Assembly: GCA_017478515.1 (NCBI GenBank)
Contig: JAFVDH010000017.1
Span: 1 to 64,000 of the forward strand
DNA length: 64,000 bases
Direction of reading: 5' to 3'
From: a bacterium
GTDB lineage: Bacteria > Cyanobacteriota > Vampirovibrionia > Gastranaerophilales > Gastranaerophilaceae
Below are positions 18,379 through 28,300 of this stretch, piece by piece. Within the stretch, counting starts at the first letter, position 1; every line of letters begins with the position of its first letter. Below the pieces are notes generated by a model. That model did no database searches, was not told the origin of the DNA, and saw only the letters and a program-made list of their open reading frames with translations. The translations under genes and the position numbers were made by a program.

Positions 18379-18687
18379 ATGAATTTAAAACAACAACTCG
18401 GACAGAGAATAAAAGAATTGAGACTGCAAAATAACCTTACACAAAGTGCTCTTGCTGAAAAAGTAAATATTGCATCTAAATATCAAAGCTTTATTGAAAC
18501 AGGTAACAGCTATCCGTCGGCAGAGTTAATAGAAAAATACGCAGAAGCCTTTAATATTGAGCCATCTGAAGTATTAAGCATTAATAATTCAAAAATAAAA
18601 ATTGAACTTATAAATAAAATAAATAAAAAATTAGAAACTTTTTCTATATCTAAGTTAGAAGAATTATATAAAAATATAAATGATTAA
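18379..18687 (+). CDS. XRE-family transcriptional regulator
   Basis: The 102-residue protein has an N-terminal helix-turn-helix of the XRE/Cro type (about residues 6-62: 'LGQRIKELRLQNNLTQSALAEK', 'SKYQSFIETGNSYPSAELIEKYAEAF') and a short charged C-terminal helix that may serve in dimerisation. It is divergent from the recombinase-like gene and 47 bases upstream of the second glycerophosphotransferase gene, so it likely regulates this surface-polymer locus. The inverted repeat at 18268-18313 is a candidate binding site. Confidence 0.88.
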   Translation: MNLKQQLGQRIKELRLQNNLTQSALAEKVNIASKYQSFIETGNSYPSAELIEKYAEAFNIEPSEVLSINNSKIKIELINKINKKLETFSISKLEELYKNIND

Positions 18688-18734
18688 ATATTACAAACTT
18701 GATGAAAATACAATAATCTTATAAAATTACGATT

Positions 18735-20003
18735 ATGTATATTCCTTATGAAAAAATCGGCAATTGCCTGTATAAAATCTTCAAAAACGATAATCTAAAA
18801 GATTTTTTTTATAATAAAAAAATCTCTCAAAATTTGGCTTACATCGAAAAAAATTATACAAAAGTACTAAAACGCTTAAAAAATAAATACAAAAACGAAA
18901 AAAAAATAAATGTCGCTTTCTATGTCTATGACGAAACTAAATGGAAATGCCAGTTGTTATACGAGTTATTTGAAAACAGCGATAAATTTAACGTGAAAAT
19001 ACTTGTTACAAGAAATTCCGCCAAAAATAAGGAAAATCCGAGTTTTCAAACAATAAAAGACATAAGAAATACTCATGAATTTTTCTTTAAAAAAGGCATG
19101 AATGTTGATTTTGCTTATGATATAAGAAATGAAAAACATATTCCGTTTAAAAAATTTAAACCTGATATAATCATCTATCAGCATCCGTGGTATGTAGAAA
19201 CTTCCCAAGGGCCGGTTGTTTGTTCAAAGTTTGCTCTTACTTATTATGTTCCGTATTATTTCCCGACGACTTCAGCACCGATTGATTATTACTTGAGATT
19301 TCACCAATACGTCGAAAATTACTGCGTTTTCGATGAAATAACAAAAAATTTCTACGAAGAAAAAATGTCTAACAAGGCTAAAAATGTAATAGTTACGGGA
19401 CAGCCGTTTTTGGATTATTTTAAACTTAACAAAAAAGAAAAAAACGAATTTATAATTTACGCTCCGCATTGGACTGTTTGCAAAAAGGGTATCGCTTACG
19501 GAACTTTTGAATGGAACGGAGAATTCCTGCTCGATTATGCAAAATCTCATCCTGAGCAAAAATGGATTTTCAAACCTCATCCGCTACTAAAAAAAGCTCT
19601 CATTGATAATAATTTGATGAGTGAACAACAGGCGGAAAAATATTATGATGAATGGGATAAAATCGGTTTAAGATACGAACACGGCGATTATTTGGAACTT
19701 TTTAACAAATCAAAATTACTTATAACCGATTGCAGTTCCTTTTTGGGTGAATACTTTTTAACGGAAAATCCTGTAATTCACCTTATTTCTCCTGATGCAA
19801 CTCCTTATAACGAAACGGTAAATCAAATTGTGAAATATTATTATAAGGCTAATAACCTGGATGAATTGAAAACCTTGCTGGAACAAGTTCCTCAAAATGA
19901 TTTTATGAAAGAAGAACGGGTTAATGCCTTAAATAGACTTGGGTACAAAAATAATACCGCCTCTGAAAATATTTATAACAATATTCTGCAAAAACTTGTG
20001 TAA
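18735..20003 (+). CDS. CDP-glycerol:glycerophosphate glycerophosphotransferase family protein (TagB/TagF-like), copy 2
   Basis: The 422-residue protein is a paralogue of the product of 16346-17653, with 'FIIYAPHWTVCKKG', 'QKWIFKPHPLLKKAL' and 'LLITDCSSFLGEYF' matching position for position. The N-terminal 60 residues are very Lys-rich and the region codes with many AAA codons. It would add or extend glycerophosphate units using CDP-glycerol. It is co-oriented with the XRE regulator gene and ends at two consecutive terminator hairpins. Confidence 0.9.
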   Translation: MYIPYEKIGNCLYKIFKNDNLKDFFYNKKISQNLAYIEKNYTKVLKRLKNKYKNEKKINVAFYVYDETKWKCQLLYELFENSDKFNVKILVTRNSAKNKENPSFQTIKDIRNTHEFFFKKGMNVDFAYDIRNEKHIPFKKFKPDIIIYQHPWYVETSQGPVVCSKFALTYYVPYYFPTTSAPIDYYLRFHQYVENYCVFDEITKNFYEEKMSNKAKNVIVTGQPFLDYFKLNKKEKNEFIIYAPHWTVCKKGIAYGTFEWNGEFLLDYAKSHPEQKWIFKPHPLLKKALIDNNLMSEQQAEKYYDEWDKIGLRYEHGDYLELFNKSKLLITDCSSFLGEYFLTENPVIHLISPDATPYNETVNQIVKYYYKANNLDELKTLLEQVPQNDFMKEERVNALNRLGYKNNTASENIYNNILQKLV

Positions 20004-20011
20004 ATTTTATA

Positions 20012-20045
20012 AAAAGAGAGTGACTAAAAAGTCATTCTCTTTTTC
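20012..20045 (+). terminator. Intrinsic terminator
   Basis: The stem aaaagagagtgact with its near-exact complement (one G-T pair) and an aaaa loop is followed by a run of T's on the plus strand. It begins 9 bases after the stop codon of the glycerophosphotransferase gene. Confidence 0.8.
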
Positions 20046-20060
20046 GATTTTAAAGAAATG

Positions 20061-20096
20061 GAGGGCGGGTTGAACAATTTTGTTCAACCCGCCCTC
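20061..20096. terminator. Bidirectional terminator with GGGCGG stem
   Basis: A perfect 15-bp stem (gagggcgggttgaac) with a 6-base loop lies between convergent genes. It serves the large gene on the minus strand, where the sequence after it is moderately T-rich, and resembles the stems at 11361 and 38677. Confidence 0.75.
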
Positions 20097-20115
20097 TTAC
20101 TTTTACTTTACTTTT

Positions 20116-23100
20116 TTATTGAGCTTGACTCAATATTTTGGCTGCATTTTGGTTTATGTAATTAATTACGTCATCAATTTTTGCCATATATTGTTCTTGC
20201 ATTTTTTGTTCTTTCGGATATTTTTTCAAATCCAATCCGCTTACAAAGTCTGATTTTGTTTGAATAAGTTCTGCAATTTGCATAATATTATCTGCACTCA
20301 TCATTTGTTTTAAATCATCAAGCTCTCCGATATGCTGCATTTCTAAATTCATTGCTCTATCGTTTTTGCCTATATGATTTATCATTGTAAGTGCGTTGTC
20401 TACACCGCAGTTTTCTTGTGATGCGGTCATAAATGAATAAAATCCCTCATCTGTAGACAAATCATGTTCTTGATGTGCTGCATCATCCCATTCTGCAGGA
20501 GTTTTGATTGATGTTAAATCTTTTTCTACTTCGTGCATATGTCCTTTTGATGCTTCGCTCATCATTGTTACCGCTGTGTCAAATTTTGCTAATTCGTAGC
20601 ATCCTTTTACCATATAGCTTTCGTATACTTGAGCCATTTGTTTTTTCGCAGGGTCTTCAGATTTTGTTAATCTTATGAATTCTTTTAACAATTCTTTCGG
20701 ATTATTCATTACATGATATTTATCGAAACTTTGTGCAAATTCTTTATAACTTGCCTCTGTATTTCTGCCCTTAACAGCATCTGATAGGTAGTTGTTCAAT
20801 TTTTTCGCAACTACGTGTCTGTGTTGAGGTTCAATATTTGCTTCAATAAATATTTTCTTACCCTCTGCAATATCTGCCAATTGGTTTTTCTTTGCAAGGG
20901 CTATTTGTTCATCTGTCAAGCCTTGTTTGTCAACTTTGCCGTCTTCCATTTGTTTTAATACATTTATAAGCTCTACACCTTGTTTTATTTTATCAGAGAA
21001 ACTTTGTGCAAGTTCGGCTGTTTCTTCAGGTGTTGTCAAAGAGCATTCAGGATAAGCGGCTCTTACTCCGTGTTGATGGAAGAATTTATCTTTTATTGCT
21101 TTTAATTCTTTTGTTGTGTTCAAATTGTTCCAATCACGTTGAAGTATAAAGAATGCCTCTTCAAAAGAATTTCCTTTTTCTGTAAGCTTGATGTTGTCTT
21201 GTAAAGAATCCATAAAGATTGCTTGTTCAAGAGCTTTTGTAGGTGCTTTTTCAAGACCTTTGATTTGTCTTGCAACTTCAAACGGAGTTATTTCTTTTAA
21301 GCTCAATTCCTTGTCTGAAGATGTTTTAACCAATTCTTTCAATTCAGTTTCAGGCATATTCTTTAATTCATTAAATTTTTCAACAAAAGCCTCATTATCT
21401 TTAGGATCAAACTTTGTATCTATAAAGTTTTTAAGAACAACAAAGTTTTTATCCTCAATAGAATCTATGTTTTTAGCATTAACTTTTGAGTCTTTTAACG
21501 CCGATAAAATAGCTTTAGATGCTTTATCTTTTGTGAAAGACATATTTTCTGCGATATTGCTCAAATAATTTTGAGTATTTTTGTGAGTTTTAGAAACATC
21601 ATCCGCAGATTTAATATTATCGATATCTTTCATAACTTGAGCTTCAATCAGTTCTTTGGTTTCGCCGGCATTTTCAGCTCTTTCCATTATTTTGTCAAGA
21701 TTTTCGGCAGGAACATTTTTCAACGCTTGCATAACTTGAGCTATTTTACTCATATTAATTTGCGGGCCGACAAAAGCATTTTCTACTAATGTTTGTGCCG
21801 TTGATGTTGTATCATTTTTTACTGTTGGTAAAATTGCATCAAAGAACATTTTAAATTTTTCACCTTTAATAGAGCCCGGTTCATATTTAAAATCTTCTAC
21901 AAGAGTACCGTTTTGCCAAGCAGAGTTTGTGATATAACCGTCTTTACCGCCACGTCCGCAGCTGTAATCAGTTCTTAAAAGACCATGAGAATCAATCCAT
22001 GTTTTGTCTAATTCTTTTTCACCCCAGGTGTTATCGTGCATTATTGCGTCTTTTATTTCAACTTTTCCTGTTTTAGGGTCTTTTACAAGTAACGGAGCAA
22101 CATCTGCTATATACATAGCGTGTCCGCCATGGTCGTTATGGTATACTGATGTTCCGCTTATACCTGAGTGCGGGCCTTTTTTAATTTTTTCGGCAGCAAC
22201 TTCTACGCTTTCTTCCGCATAGAACGGTTTACCTGTCATTTGTTCAAGTATTCTTATTTCTTGCGGTGTGCATAAACCTGATTGGCCCTCTTTATTTACC
22301 CAGAAACTTCCTGTTTCTTTTCCGACTTGTTTGGCAAGTTCGTTTAGCGGTTTTTCAAGTTCTTTTTGTTTTGATTTTGTTTCTCTTGTTATTTCTGAGT
22401 ACATTTTATTCAAGTTTTTAGACACATTGTCTAAAGCTTTCTTTTCTTCATCAGACATAACATACAAATCAGGCATATCAAGTTTTTCACCTTTTACTTC
22501 GGCTTTTTCTACAACTGCTGCATATTTTGCTATTTTGTTGTATTTATCTTGAAGGCTTCTTAAAATAGGTTCTGATACAACTTTTCCCTCGTTTTCGTAT
22601 TTTTTCATAACATCGGCTTTGGTTGCATCTTTAGACAAACCATATCTCTTAACTTCTTTTTCCAAGTTTTCAGGAACATCAAGTTTTTTATCTTGAGCTG
22701 TTCTGTATGATGCTGCTGCTTCATATAGCGGTTGATATAGCTTTCTCATTTTGTTTTCAGGAGATTTTGGAATAATTTCTTTATTCATAGCCTCTGTTGT
22801 TTCTGTTGAAAGCTCGTACATGTTGAAGATATTTTCCATTCTTGAGTCAATATCTTCTTGTTTTACGTTTGGATTTTCCGCTTTTATGAAGTTTGCCATT
22901 TTTTGTTTTTTCATGTATTCTTCTTCATAATCGTGGAAATGAAGGTCATCTGATTGTTTACCTTTTACTTCGCCCATTTTTAAGAAACGGTTTAGAACTT
23001 TGTTTATTTCTTCGTCATTTTTTTCTGGCATTAGGGCTTTTAGCTCATTAGTTAAAGATTTATTTGCTTTTACTACTGTTTGAGCGTTAAATTTGGCATT

Positions 23101-24231
23101 TTGTCTTTGTTCTACGGCTTCTTTTTCACGTTTTTGAATACCTTTTCTTGCCGATGATATAAAATCTTCAGCTTTTTCCAAGGCTCTTAGGTGGTTTTGA
23201 TGCGGAACTAATTTTGGGTCATCAAAATCTCTCATATAACGTGCATCGTGGAACGTATCGAAAAATTCTTTATCAAACGCTGAAAAATGAGTTGATTGAG
23301 TAGAGCCGTTTCCTGTATTTCCTGCTATATTCATCCATTGTAATGCTGATGCATCAAGAATTCTGTATCCTTTGTCATCTGCGTAGTCAAAATCAACGTC
23401 AGTTTTTTGAACAGAAATTTTCTTACCCGTTCCCAATTTTGTCGGGTCATAAACTTCCATTTCAGGCTTATTATTCAATTCTTCCATAATCATTGTTACG
23501 TATTTATCTTTGTATTCATAAGCCATTGTTTTTCTTGATGTTGAAATAGCGGCACACATACCGTGGTGTCTTTGGTTTGTTGTTTTTATTATAGGTTTGT
23601 CTGATTCGGCCGTTTTTACAACCAAATCGTTCAACAATTCGCCCAATACTTGAGGTTTTTTATCTTTTAATTGAGAATTTATCTTGTATTCAGGGCTCAT
23701 TAATTTGTTTAATTTTTCAAGACATGATTTCTTTTCTTTTGTTGTAATTTCCGTTGAAATAACAAAGTAGTCCAAGTTTTTAGAGATATTTTTTACAGCA
23801 TCAATTTTCGACTCATTCATTGCCTGAGGAAGTCCTTTTGTCTGCATAATTTTATTACGCAAATTCATTATTGCTTTTTCGTCATCAGACATTTCTTTTT
23901 TATCGACAAATGTTGCTTTAAATTGTTCTTGAAGTTTTGCCTTATTAGGCGAATCAGTATTAGACAAAGCCTTTTCAGTTGCAGCTTTTAATTTGCCTTT
24001 CCAGTCGTTATTTGTTTTTTTGTCGTCAAGGTCGAAACTTGTTCCGTATCTCAAGCCTTGAGCTACGTTCATCAAAAATTTAATGTTTTCTTCCGAGGAA
24101 TCTTCAGAGAGCTTGTCAATCGCATTGTTAATATTGCGTTGATTATTCAGTGTTAGGGCGTCACCCTGTTGTTTTAATTGTTCTACTGTGTTTTTGTCTT
24201 CTCTTTTTCCTAAGAATGAAACGTTAAACAT
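20116..24231 (-). CDS. Large protein with papain-like cysteine peptidase motifs
   Basis: The 1371-residue protein has no signal peptide, begins MFNVSFLGKRE and is mostly charged helix. Three segments match the papain (C1) active site. 'NQRHHGMCAAIS' at 219-230 keeps the oxyanion Gln (220) six residues before the Cys (226), as papain does. 'GGHAMYIAD' at 702-710 supplies His704. 'MHDNTWGE' at 731-738 supplies Asn734 in the N-x-W-G context. About 470 residues, largely coiled coil, separate Cys from His, much more than in known C1 enzymes. The C-terminal 600 residues have no motif I recognise. It could be a secreted or intracellular protease acting on host, prey or self proteins; the target is unknown. 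Confidence 0.72.
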   Translation of the reverse strand: MFNVSFLGKREDKNTVEQLKQQGDALTLNNQRNINNAIDKLSEDSSEENIKFLMNVAQGLRYGTSFDLDDKKTNNDWKGKLKAATEKALSNTDSPNKAKLQEQFKATFVDKKEMSDDEKAIMNLRNKIMQTKGLPQAMNESKIDAVKNISKNLDYFVISTEITTKEKKSCLEKLNKLMSPEYKINSQLKDKKPQVLGELLNDLVVKTAESDKPIIKTTNQRHHGMCAAISTSRKTMAYEYKDKYVTMIMEELNNKPEMEVYDPTKLGTGKKISVQKTDVDFDYADDKGYRILDASALQWMNIAGNTGNGSTQSTHFSAFDKEFFDTFHDARYMRDFDDPKLVPHQNHLRALEKAEDFISSARKGIQKREKEAVEQRQNAKFNAQTVVKANKSLTNELKALMPEKNDEEINKVLNRFLKMGEVKGKQSDDLHFHDYEEEYMKKQKMANFIKAENPNVKQEDIDSRMENIFNMYELSTETTEAMNKEIIPKSPENKMRKLYQPLYEAAASYRTAQDKKLDVPENLEKEVKRYGLSKDATKADVMKKYENEGKVVSEPILRSLQDKYNKIAKYAAVVEKAEVKGEKLDMPDLYVMSDEEKKALDNVSKNLNKMYSEITRETKSKQKELEKPLNELAKQVGKETGSFWVNKEGQSGLCTPQEIRILEQMTGKPFYAEESVEVAAEKIKKGPHSGISGTSVYHNDHGGHAMYIADVAPLLVKDPKTGKVEIKDAIMHDNTWGEKELDKTWIDSHGLLRTDYSCGRGGKDGYITNSAWQNGTLVEDFKYEPGSIKGEKFKMFFDAILPTVKNDTTSTAQTLVENAFVGPQINMSKIAQVMQALKNVPAENLDKIMERAENAGETKELIEAQVMKDIDNIKSADDVSKTHKNTQNYLSNIAENMSFTKDKASKAILSALKDSKVNAKNIDSIEDKNFVVLKNFIDTKFDPKDNEAFVEKFNELKNMPETELKELVKTSSDKELSLKEITPFEVARQIKGLEKAPTKALEQAIFMDSLQDNIKLTEKGNSFEEAFFILQRDWNNLNTTKELKAIKDKFFHQHGVRAAYPECSLTTPEETAELAQSFSDKIKQGVELINVLKQMEDGKVDKQGLTDEQIALAKKNQLADIAEGKKIFIEANIEPQHRHVVAKKLNNYLSDAVKGRNTEASYKEFAQSFDKYHVMNNPKELLKEFIRLTKSEDPAKKQMAQVYESYMVKGCYELAKFDTAVTMMSEASKGHMHEVEKDLTSIKTPAEWDDAAHQEHDLSTDEGFYSFMTASQENCGVDNALTMINHIGKNDRAMNLEMQHIGELDDLKQMMSADNIMQIAELIQTKSDFVSGLDLKKYPKEQKMQEQYMAKIDDVINYINQNAAKILSQAQ

Positions 24232-24452
24232 ATATGTCTCCTATTTATAGTGGTGATTATTTTATTTTACTACGGCATGGTTTTCTTGTAAAAGTTTAAA
24301 ATCGTTTATTTATAGCTATTTTAATATTATTTTACAAAATTTTGGCATGCCCAACGGGTAATAATCGGAATTATTACACTTAATTTAACGGCCGTAAATA
24401 TAAAACTTGATAGTTTCAGGGTAATATATTTACAAAAGTATAAATTTATTTT
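24232..24452. other. Promoter region of the large papain-like gene
   Basis: The gap from 24232 to 24669 holds no gene. Its left half is AT-rich and contains the upstream region of the minus-strand gene ending at 24231, with the ribosome site GGAG just before the start. Its right half is the repeat element listed separately. Confidence 0.5.
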
Positions 24453-24668
24453 GGTGATTATATTTACATAAGTTTATGTCTACATAAATAATAAAAATAT
24501 CATATCTTTATGGAACTTCGTAAATTCGTTTATTGAAATAATTGCAAGCCCGAATTTGTTTGAGTGCGTAAGCACGAGTTATGAGGGCTGTGGTTGAAAT
24601 TAACGAATTAGAAGTGAAATATCAAATATGATATTTTTATTATTTGTGTAGACTTGTATATAATTACC
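24453..24668 (-). repeat. Dispersed inverted-repeat element, copy D (full length)
   Basis: The 216-base element has two imperfect inverted arms, outer ends ggtgattatattt and tatataattacc, sharing the block acacaaataataaaaata / its complement and 'cttc.taattcgtt'. In the centre is a GC-richer hairpin (agccc...gggct with an inner gtgc-gtaa-gcac). On the minus strand it begins one base after the stop codon of the acyltransferase gene. There is no open frame inside, so if mobile it would be MITE-like and non-autonomous. Confidence 0.8.
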
Positions 24669-24669
24669 T

Positions 24670-25377
24670 TTATTTTTTATCTTTTTTACTCCAAACTTCT
24701 TTAAATTTTTCCGGTGCGAGTTCATCCAATCTTAAAAGTTCTTGTTTCAAATGTTCTCTTATGTTTTTTTCATCTTCTTCTGATGCATCTTTCGGGACAT
24801 AAATAGGTTCTGCATACAGATTTACAATTTTTGTCAATCCTACAGGAAATCTCAATTTATCCCAAGTTGGAATGGTTATCATAGTTTTTGATGGTGAATA
24901 CCATGTCATCGGAATAATTGGCATACCTGTGTGCTTTGCAATCATAGTAATGCCTTTTTTTACTTCTTTAGCAGGGCCGTTCGGGCCGTCAATCATTATT
25001 GCGATGTTTTCTCCATTTTCAAGGGCTTTTATCATATCTATTGTAGAACTTACTCCGCCTTTGTTTAAAATTGCCCTATTTGCAGAACCTCTTATGGTTT
25101 TAAACCCTAAATATTCCGCTCCGTATGCAATAACGTCTCCGTCTGCAGACCTGCTTACTAAAACATTTGTTCTTGCGATTGTTTCTTTTTTTAGTCCGAA
25201 TATGCAGCATTGATGGGCATGCCACATTGCGTATATTGCAGGTTCTGTATCTTGGTAATTATAATTTTTAAAAAGTGCAAGATGTTTTTCTATAGAGAAT
25301 ACAAATTTTAGCAGCGGTTTTAAAAGTTCTGCCTTTAATTTATCATCCCATGTCTTTTTTTGTGTTATTAGACGCAT
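24670..25377 (-). CDS. Lysophospholipid acyltransferase family protein (DUF374 type)
   Basis: The 235-residue protein matches the DUF374 branch of the lysophospholipid acyltransferases: 'AMWHAHQCCIFGL', 'LVSRSADGDVIAYGAEYLGFKTIRGS', 'MIDGPNGPAKEVKKGITMIAKHTGMPIIP' and a hydrophobic N-terminal segment. Members attach acyl chains to lipid A precursors or related lipids at the inner membrane, so it supports an outer membrane containing lipid A or a similar lipid. The gene follows the AsmA-like gene by 11 bases and is probably in one operon with it. Confidence 0.85.
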   Translation of the reverse strand: MRLITQKKTWDDKLKAELLKPLLKFVFSIEKHLALFKNYNYQDTEPAIYAMWHAHQCCIFGLKKETIARTNVLVSRSADGDVIAYGAEYLGFKTIRGSANRAILNKGGVSSTIDMIKALENGENIAIMIDGPNGPAKEVKKGITMIAKHTGMPIIPMTWYSPSKTMITIPTWDKLRFPVGLTKIVNLYAEPIYVPKDASEEDEKNIREHLKQELLRLDELAPEKFKEVWSKKDKK

Positions 25378-25388
25378 AAAGTTCCTTT

Positions 25389-28300
25389 TTAAATGTTATT
25401 TTTTTCTGAGTCTTCCCGCATTTTCTTTAGTGCTTCTTGAGTTTCAAGTTTCTTTTGTTCTTCTAACTTTTTATCTTTTTTTGAAAAGATATTTTTTATT
25501 TTTGTAGAAGTTTTGGCCTCTTCTGCCTGTTGAGCCTCAATATCTGCCATTGTTTCATCTAAAGAATCAGGTTCGGGAAGTGATGCAACAAATTCTGAAG
25601 CTTTATTGATTTCATCCTGTAATGCAAGCCATTTAAATGATTTTACCAGTTTTAAAGGCTTTGCCACATCTCCTTTTACGATGATTTGGAAATTTGTTGC
25701 GTTAAAGTTGTCTGTTTTTGTGTCAAATTCAGGAATTTGACTTAATTCTTCGCTTGTTACAGCTTGTGTAAATAGTGAAAACATTTTAGCTGAGGCAACA
25801 TTTAACCCGGGTGTTACTTTTACCAAATTTACAGGGTTTACACTTGCCAATGGCCCTAAAATATTTGACACCATTGATGCTAAGCGGGCTCTGACTTTCA
25901 TGTCTGCCGCATTTTTTATAAGGTCAAAATCTCCAAATACCAGTAATGTCAATACGTTTCCGTCAGAAGTTATTGAATTGATTGTTGTTATTCCGTCTTT
26001 AAACAACAAGTCTCCTTTTAGTTCTTTGTAATGGGTTGTGTCAATCGATGTTAGTCCGCTTAGCATTCCTCCTATTGCGGTTTGGAAGAATTGTGATTCT
26101 CTAATGTTTTCCGCTAAAATCATGTTTTCCAATTTTCCGAACGGCCCGAATTGTCCGTTTAAAATAGTAAAATCAAGATTTCCAGCTAAGGATTTCATTT
26201 GTTCTTCGTAATTTGCCGCTGCTGCGTCGATTGATATATCTGTGTTAAATTGTAATCTTCCGCTTAATGTATCTTTCATTCCTGCGGTATCGGTCATCAT
26301 TTTATCGGTGTCTATGTCTTTGCCGCTAACTTTTATTTTTAGAAGATTGGTTATCAAATTCATTGAGACGTCGCCGTTGATTTTTCCGTCAAAAGCTTTT
26401 GTTTTTAAATCATTTATATATAAAATATTTCTGTAAAGTGCCAGTTTTGAAGTTGTATTATAGACGTTAATATTTCCTGTTTTAATATGGTTTAAGCTTA
26501 TAGAGCTGTTTGTTAAATTAACAGGAATATCTGCCTGTGCAGAATTTGATTGTGCTGAATTTGCAGGTGCAGGCGGTATCATTTTCATGGCTTTATCTGA
26601 TACGGTCATTAATTTATCCAGGTCTAGCAATTTTGATGTTAATCTTAAATTTGAAACATTTAAAATCGCAGACGGTTCAAGCGAAATATCCGTTTGTGCA
26701 GAAATATCAGAACCGTTTAATAAAAGATTTTTGGCATATATTGAGAGAGTTTTTCCTTTGAATGCCAGATTTAAGCTGTCTAAACTTGTCAAAAGGTCTT
26801 TTATATATAGTTTTGAAATTCCAAGATTACCTCTAAATCTTGGTGCATCAGCATTTCCAAATATAAATAATTTTCCTTTATCAAGTGTGTATCCTGCATT
26901 TTTAAATCCGACAAGATTTCCGTCCAAATTTTCAGGAATTGTGATTTTTATTACGTTAATAAACGGTGTTGAATTTAAGTTTGTTATAGTTCCTGATATA
27001 TGTGAAACCGGCTTAAGATTTTCAGTGACTTCACCGTTTTCGTTTGTTGATGTTGTTCTTATAAACAGACCTGTATCTTTAATTTTTAATCTGCTGCCTT
27101 TAAAATCAACTTTTGCTTGTATTACGGTATCTTTTCCGTGGAGCTGTTTATAGTCCGAATATGTAATATAATTATTTGCATCGGCAAGTAATCTTAATAT
27201 CAAATTCTGACGTTTCATATCTCCGTTCACTGCTAATTCTAAAGGAATTTCTCCTTTTGCGGCAATAAACGGCTCGGCCTGCAAACCTGCAAATTTTCTT
27301 AAATCTGCTGCAGAAAGACTTCCTTTTCCGTTTATATTAAATAACGGTTCTTTTTTATCGGACTCAATTATTCCGTCAAATGTTATTTTTGAATTGCTGT
27401 TTATCATTATATCTGTCGGTTCAATTGTTAATTTTGAACCTGTTATATTAACTTTTAAAAGATTATCTTTTATTAGCGAATTTACTTGAGGAAGAACAAT
27501 TGACAAGCCTTTGTTAACTATATCAATATTATTTACTTTTGAGTCGCCGTCAGAATTTAGAACGATATTTAAGTTGTCGTCAGTAATTCTTATTGAGCCT
27601 GCCAAATCCTGCATTAAGAAGTTATCTAAATCAATTTTTGCTTTGCAGACTGCTGTTTTTAACTTACCTTTAATTTCTGAATTAAGTGTTAATTTACCGT
27701 CATTAATGCTGATTGATTTTTTTACTTCTTTCGGTGCAAATGCCCTAAACAATCCTGAAATAGGGATTTGATTTGCATAAATTTTTATATCTGCAATGGA
27801 TTTTTCATTAATGTTTCCTTCAGCCTTTAATGGTGCGTTATTGATATACATATATGTATCTTTTATGTCAAGATTATTGTTATCAAAAATTAAATTAACA
27901 TTTGCACCTGTTATACCAAGATTAATATTTTTGTTAATTATAGCTCCGTCACGAACTTCTATTTTTCCGTTTGAAACCAGTTTTTTAAGGTTTGATTTAA
28001 CATCGGCATTTGCTTCAATATAACCCTTACCTTTTATTAAATTTAAATCATTTCTTACATGTATAGAATCTAAGAATGCTTTTGCAAGTGTAATTAAATC
28101 CTGAAAATATATACGGTCAGAATTAAAACTCATATCAATTTTAGGATTTTTGCCGTAATCAAGCATTCCTAAAATTTTTAATCTTTGAGACTGTGTAACT
28201 GCTATGTCGGTATCAATATCGGTCTTTGTGCCGTTGAATTTTCCGTGAAAATAGCAGGTCGGAAGTCTATAATTTGAAAGATTTAGCGTTGTATCATCAA

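Noticed and set aside
26587-27153. 188-residue plus-strand frame inside the AsmA-like gene
   Set aside because: It is antisense to a well-supported beta-rich coding region and shows no domain or ribosome site.
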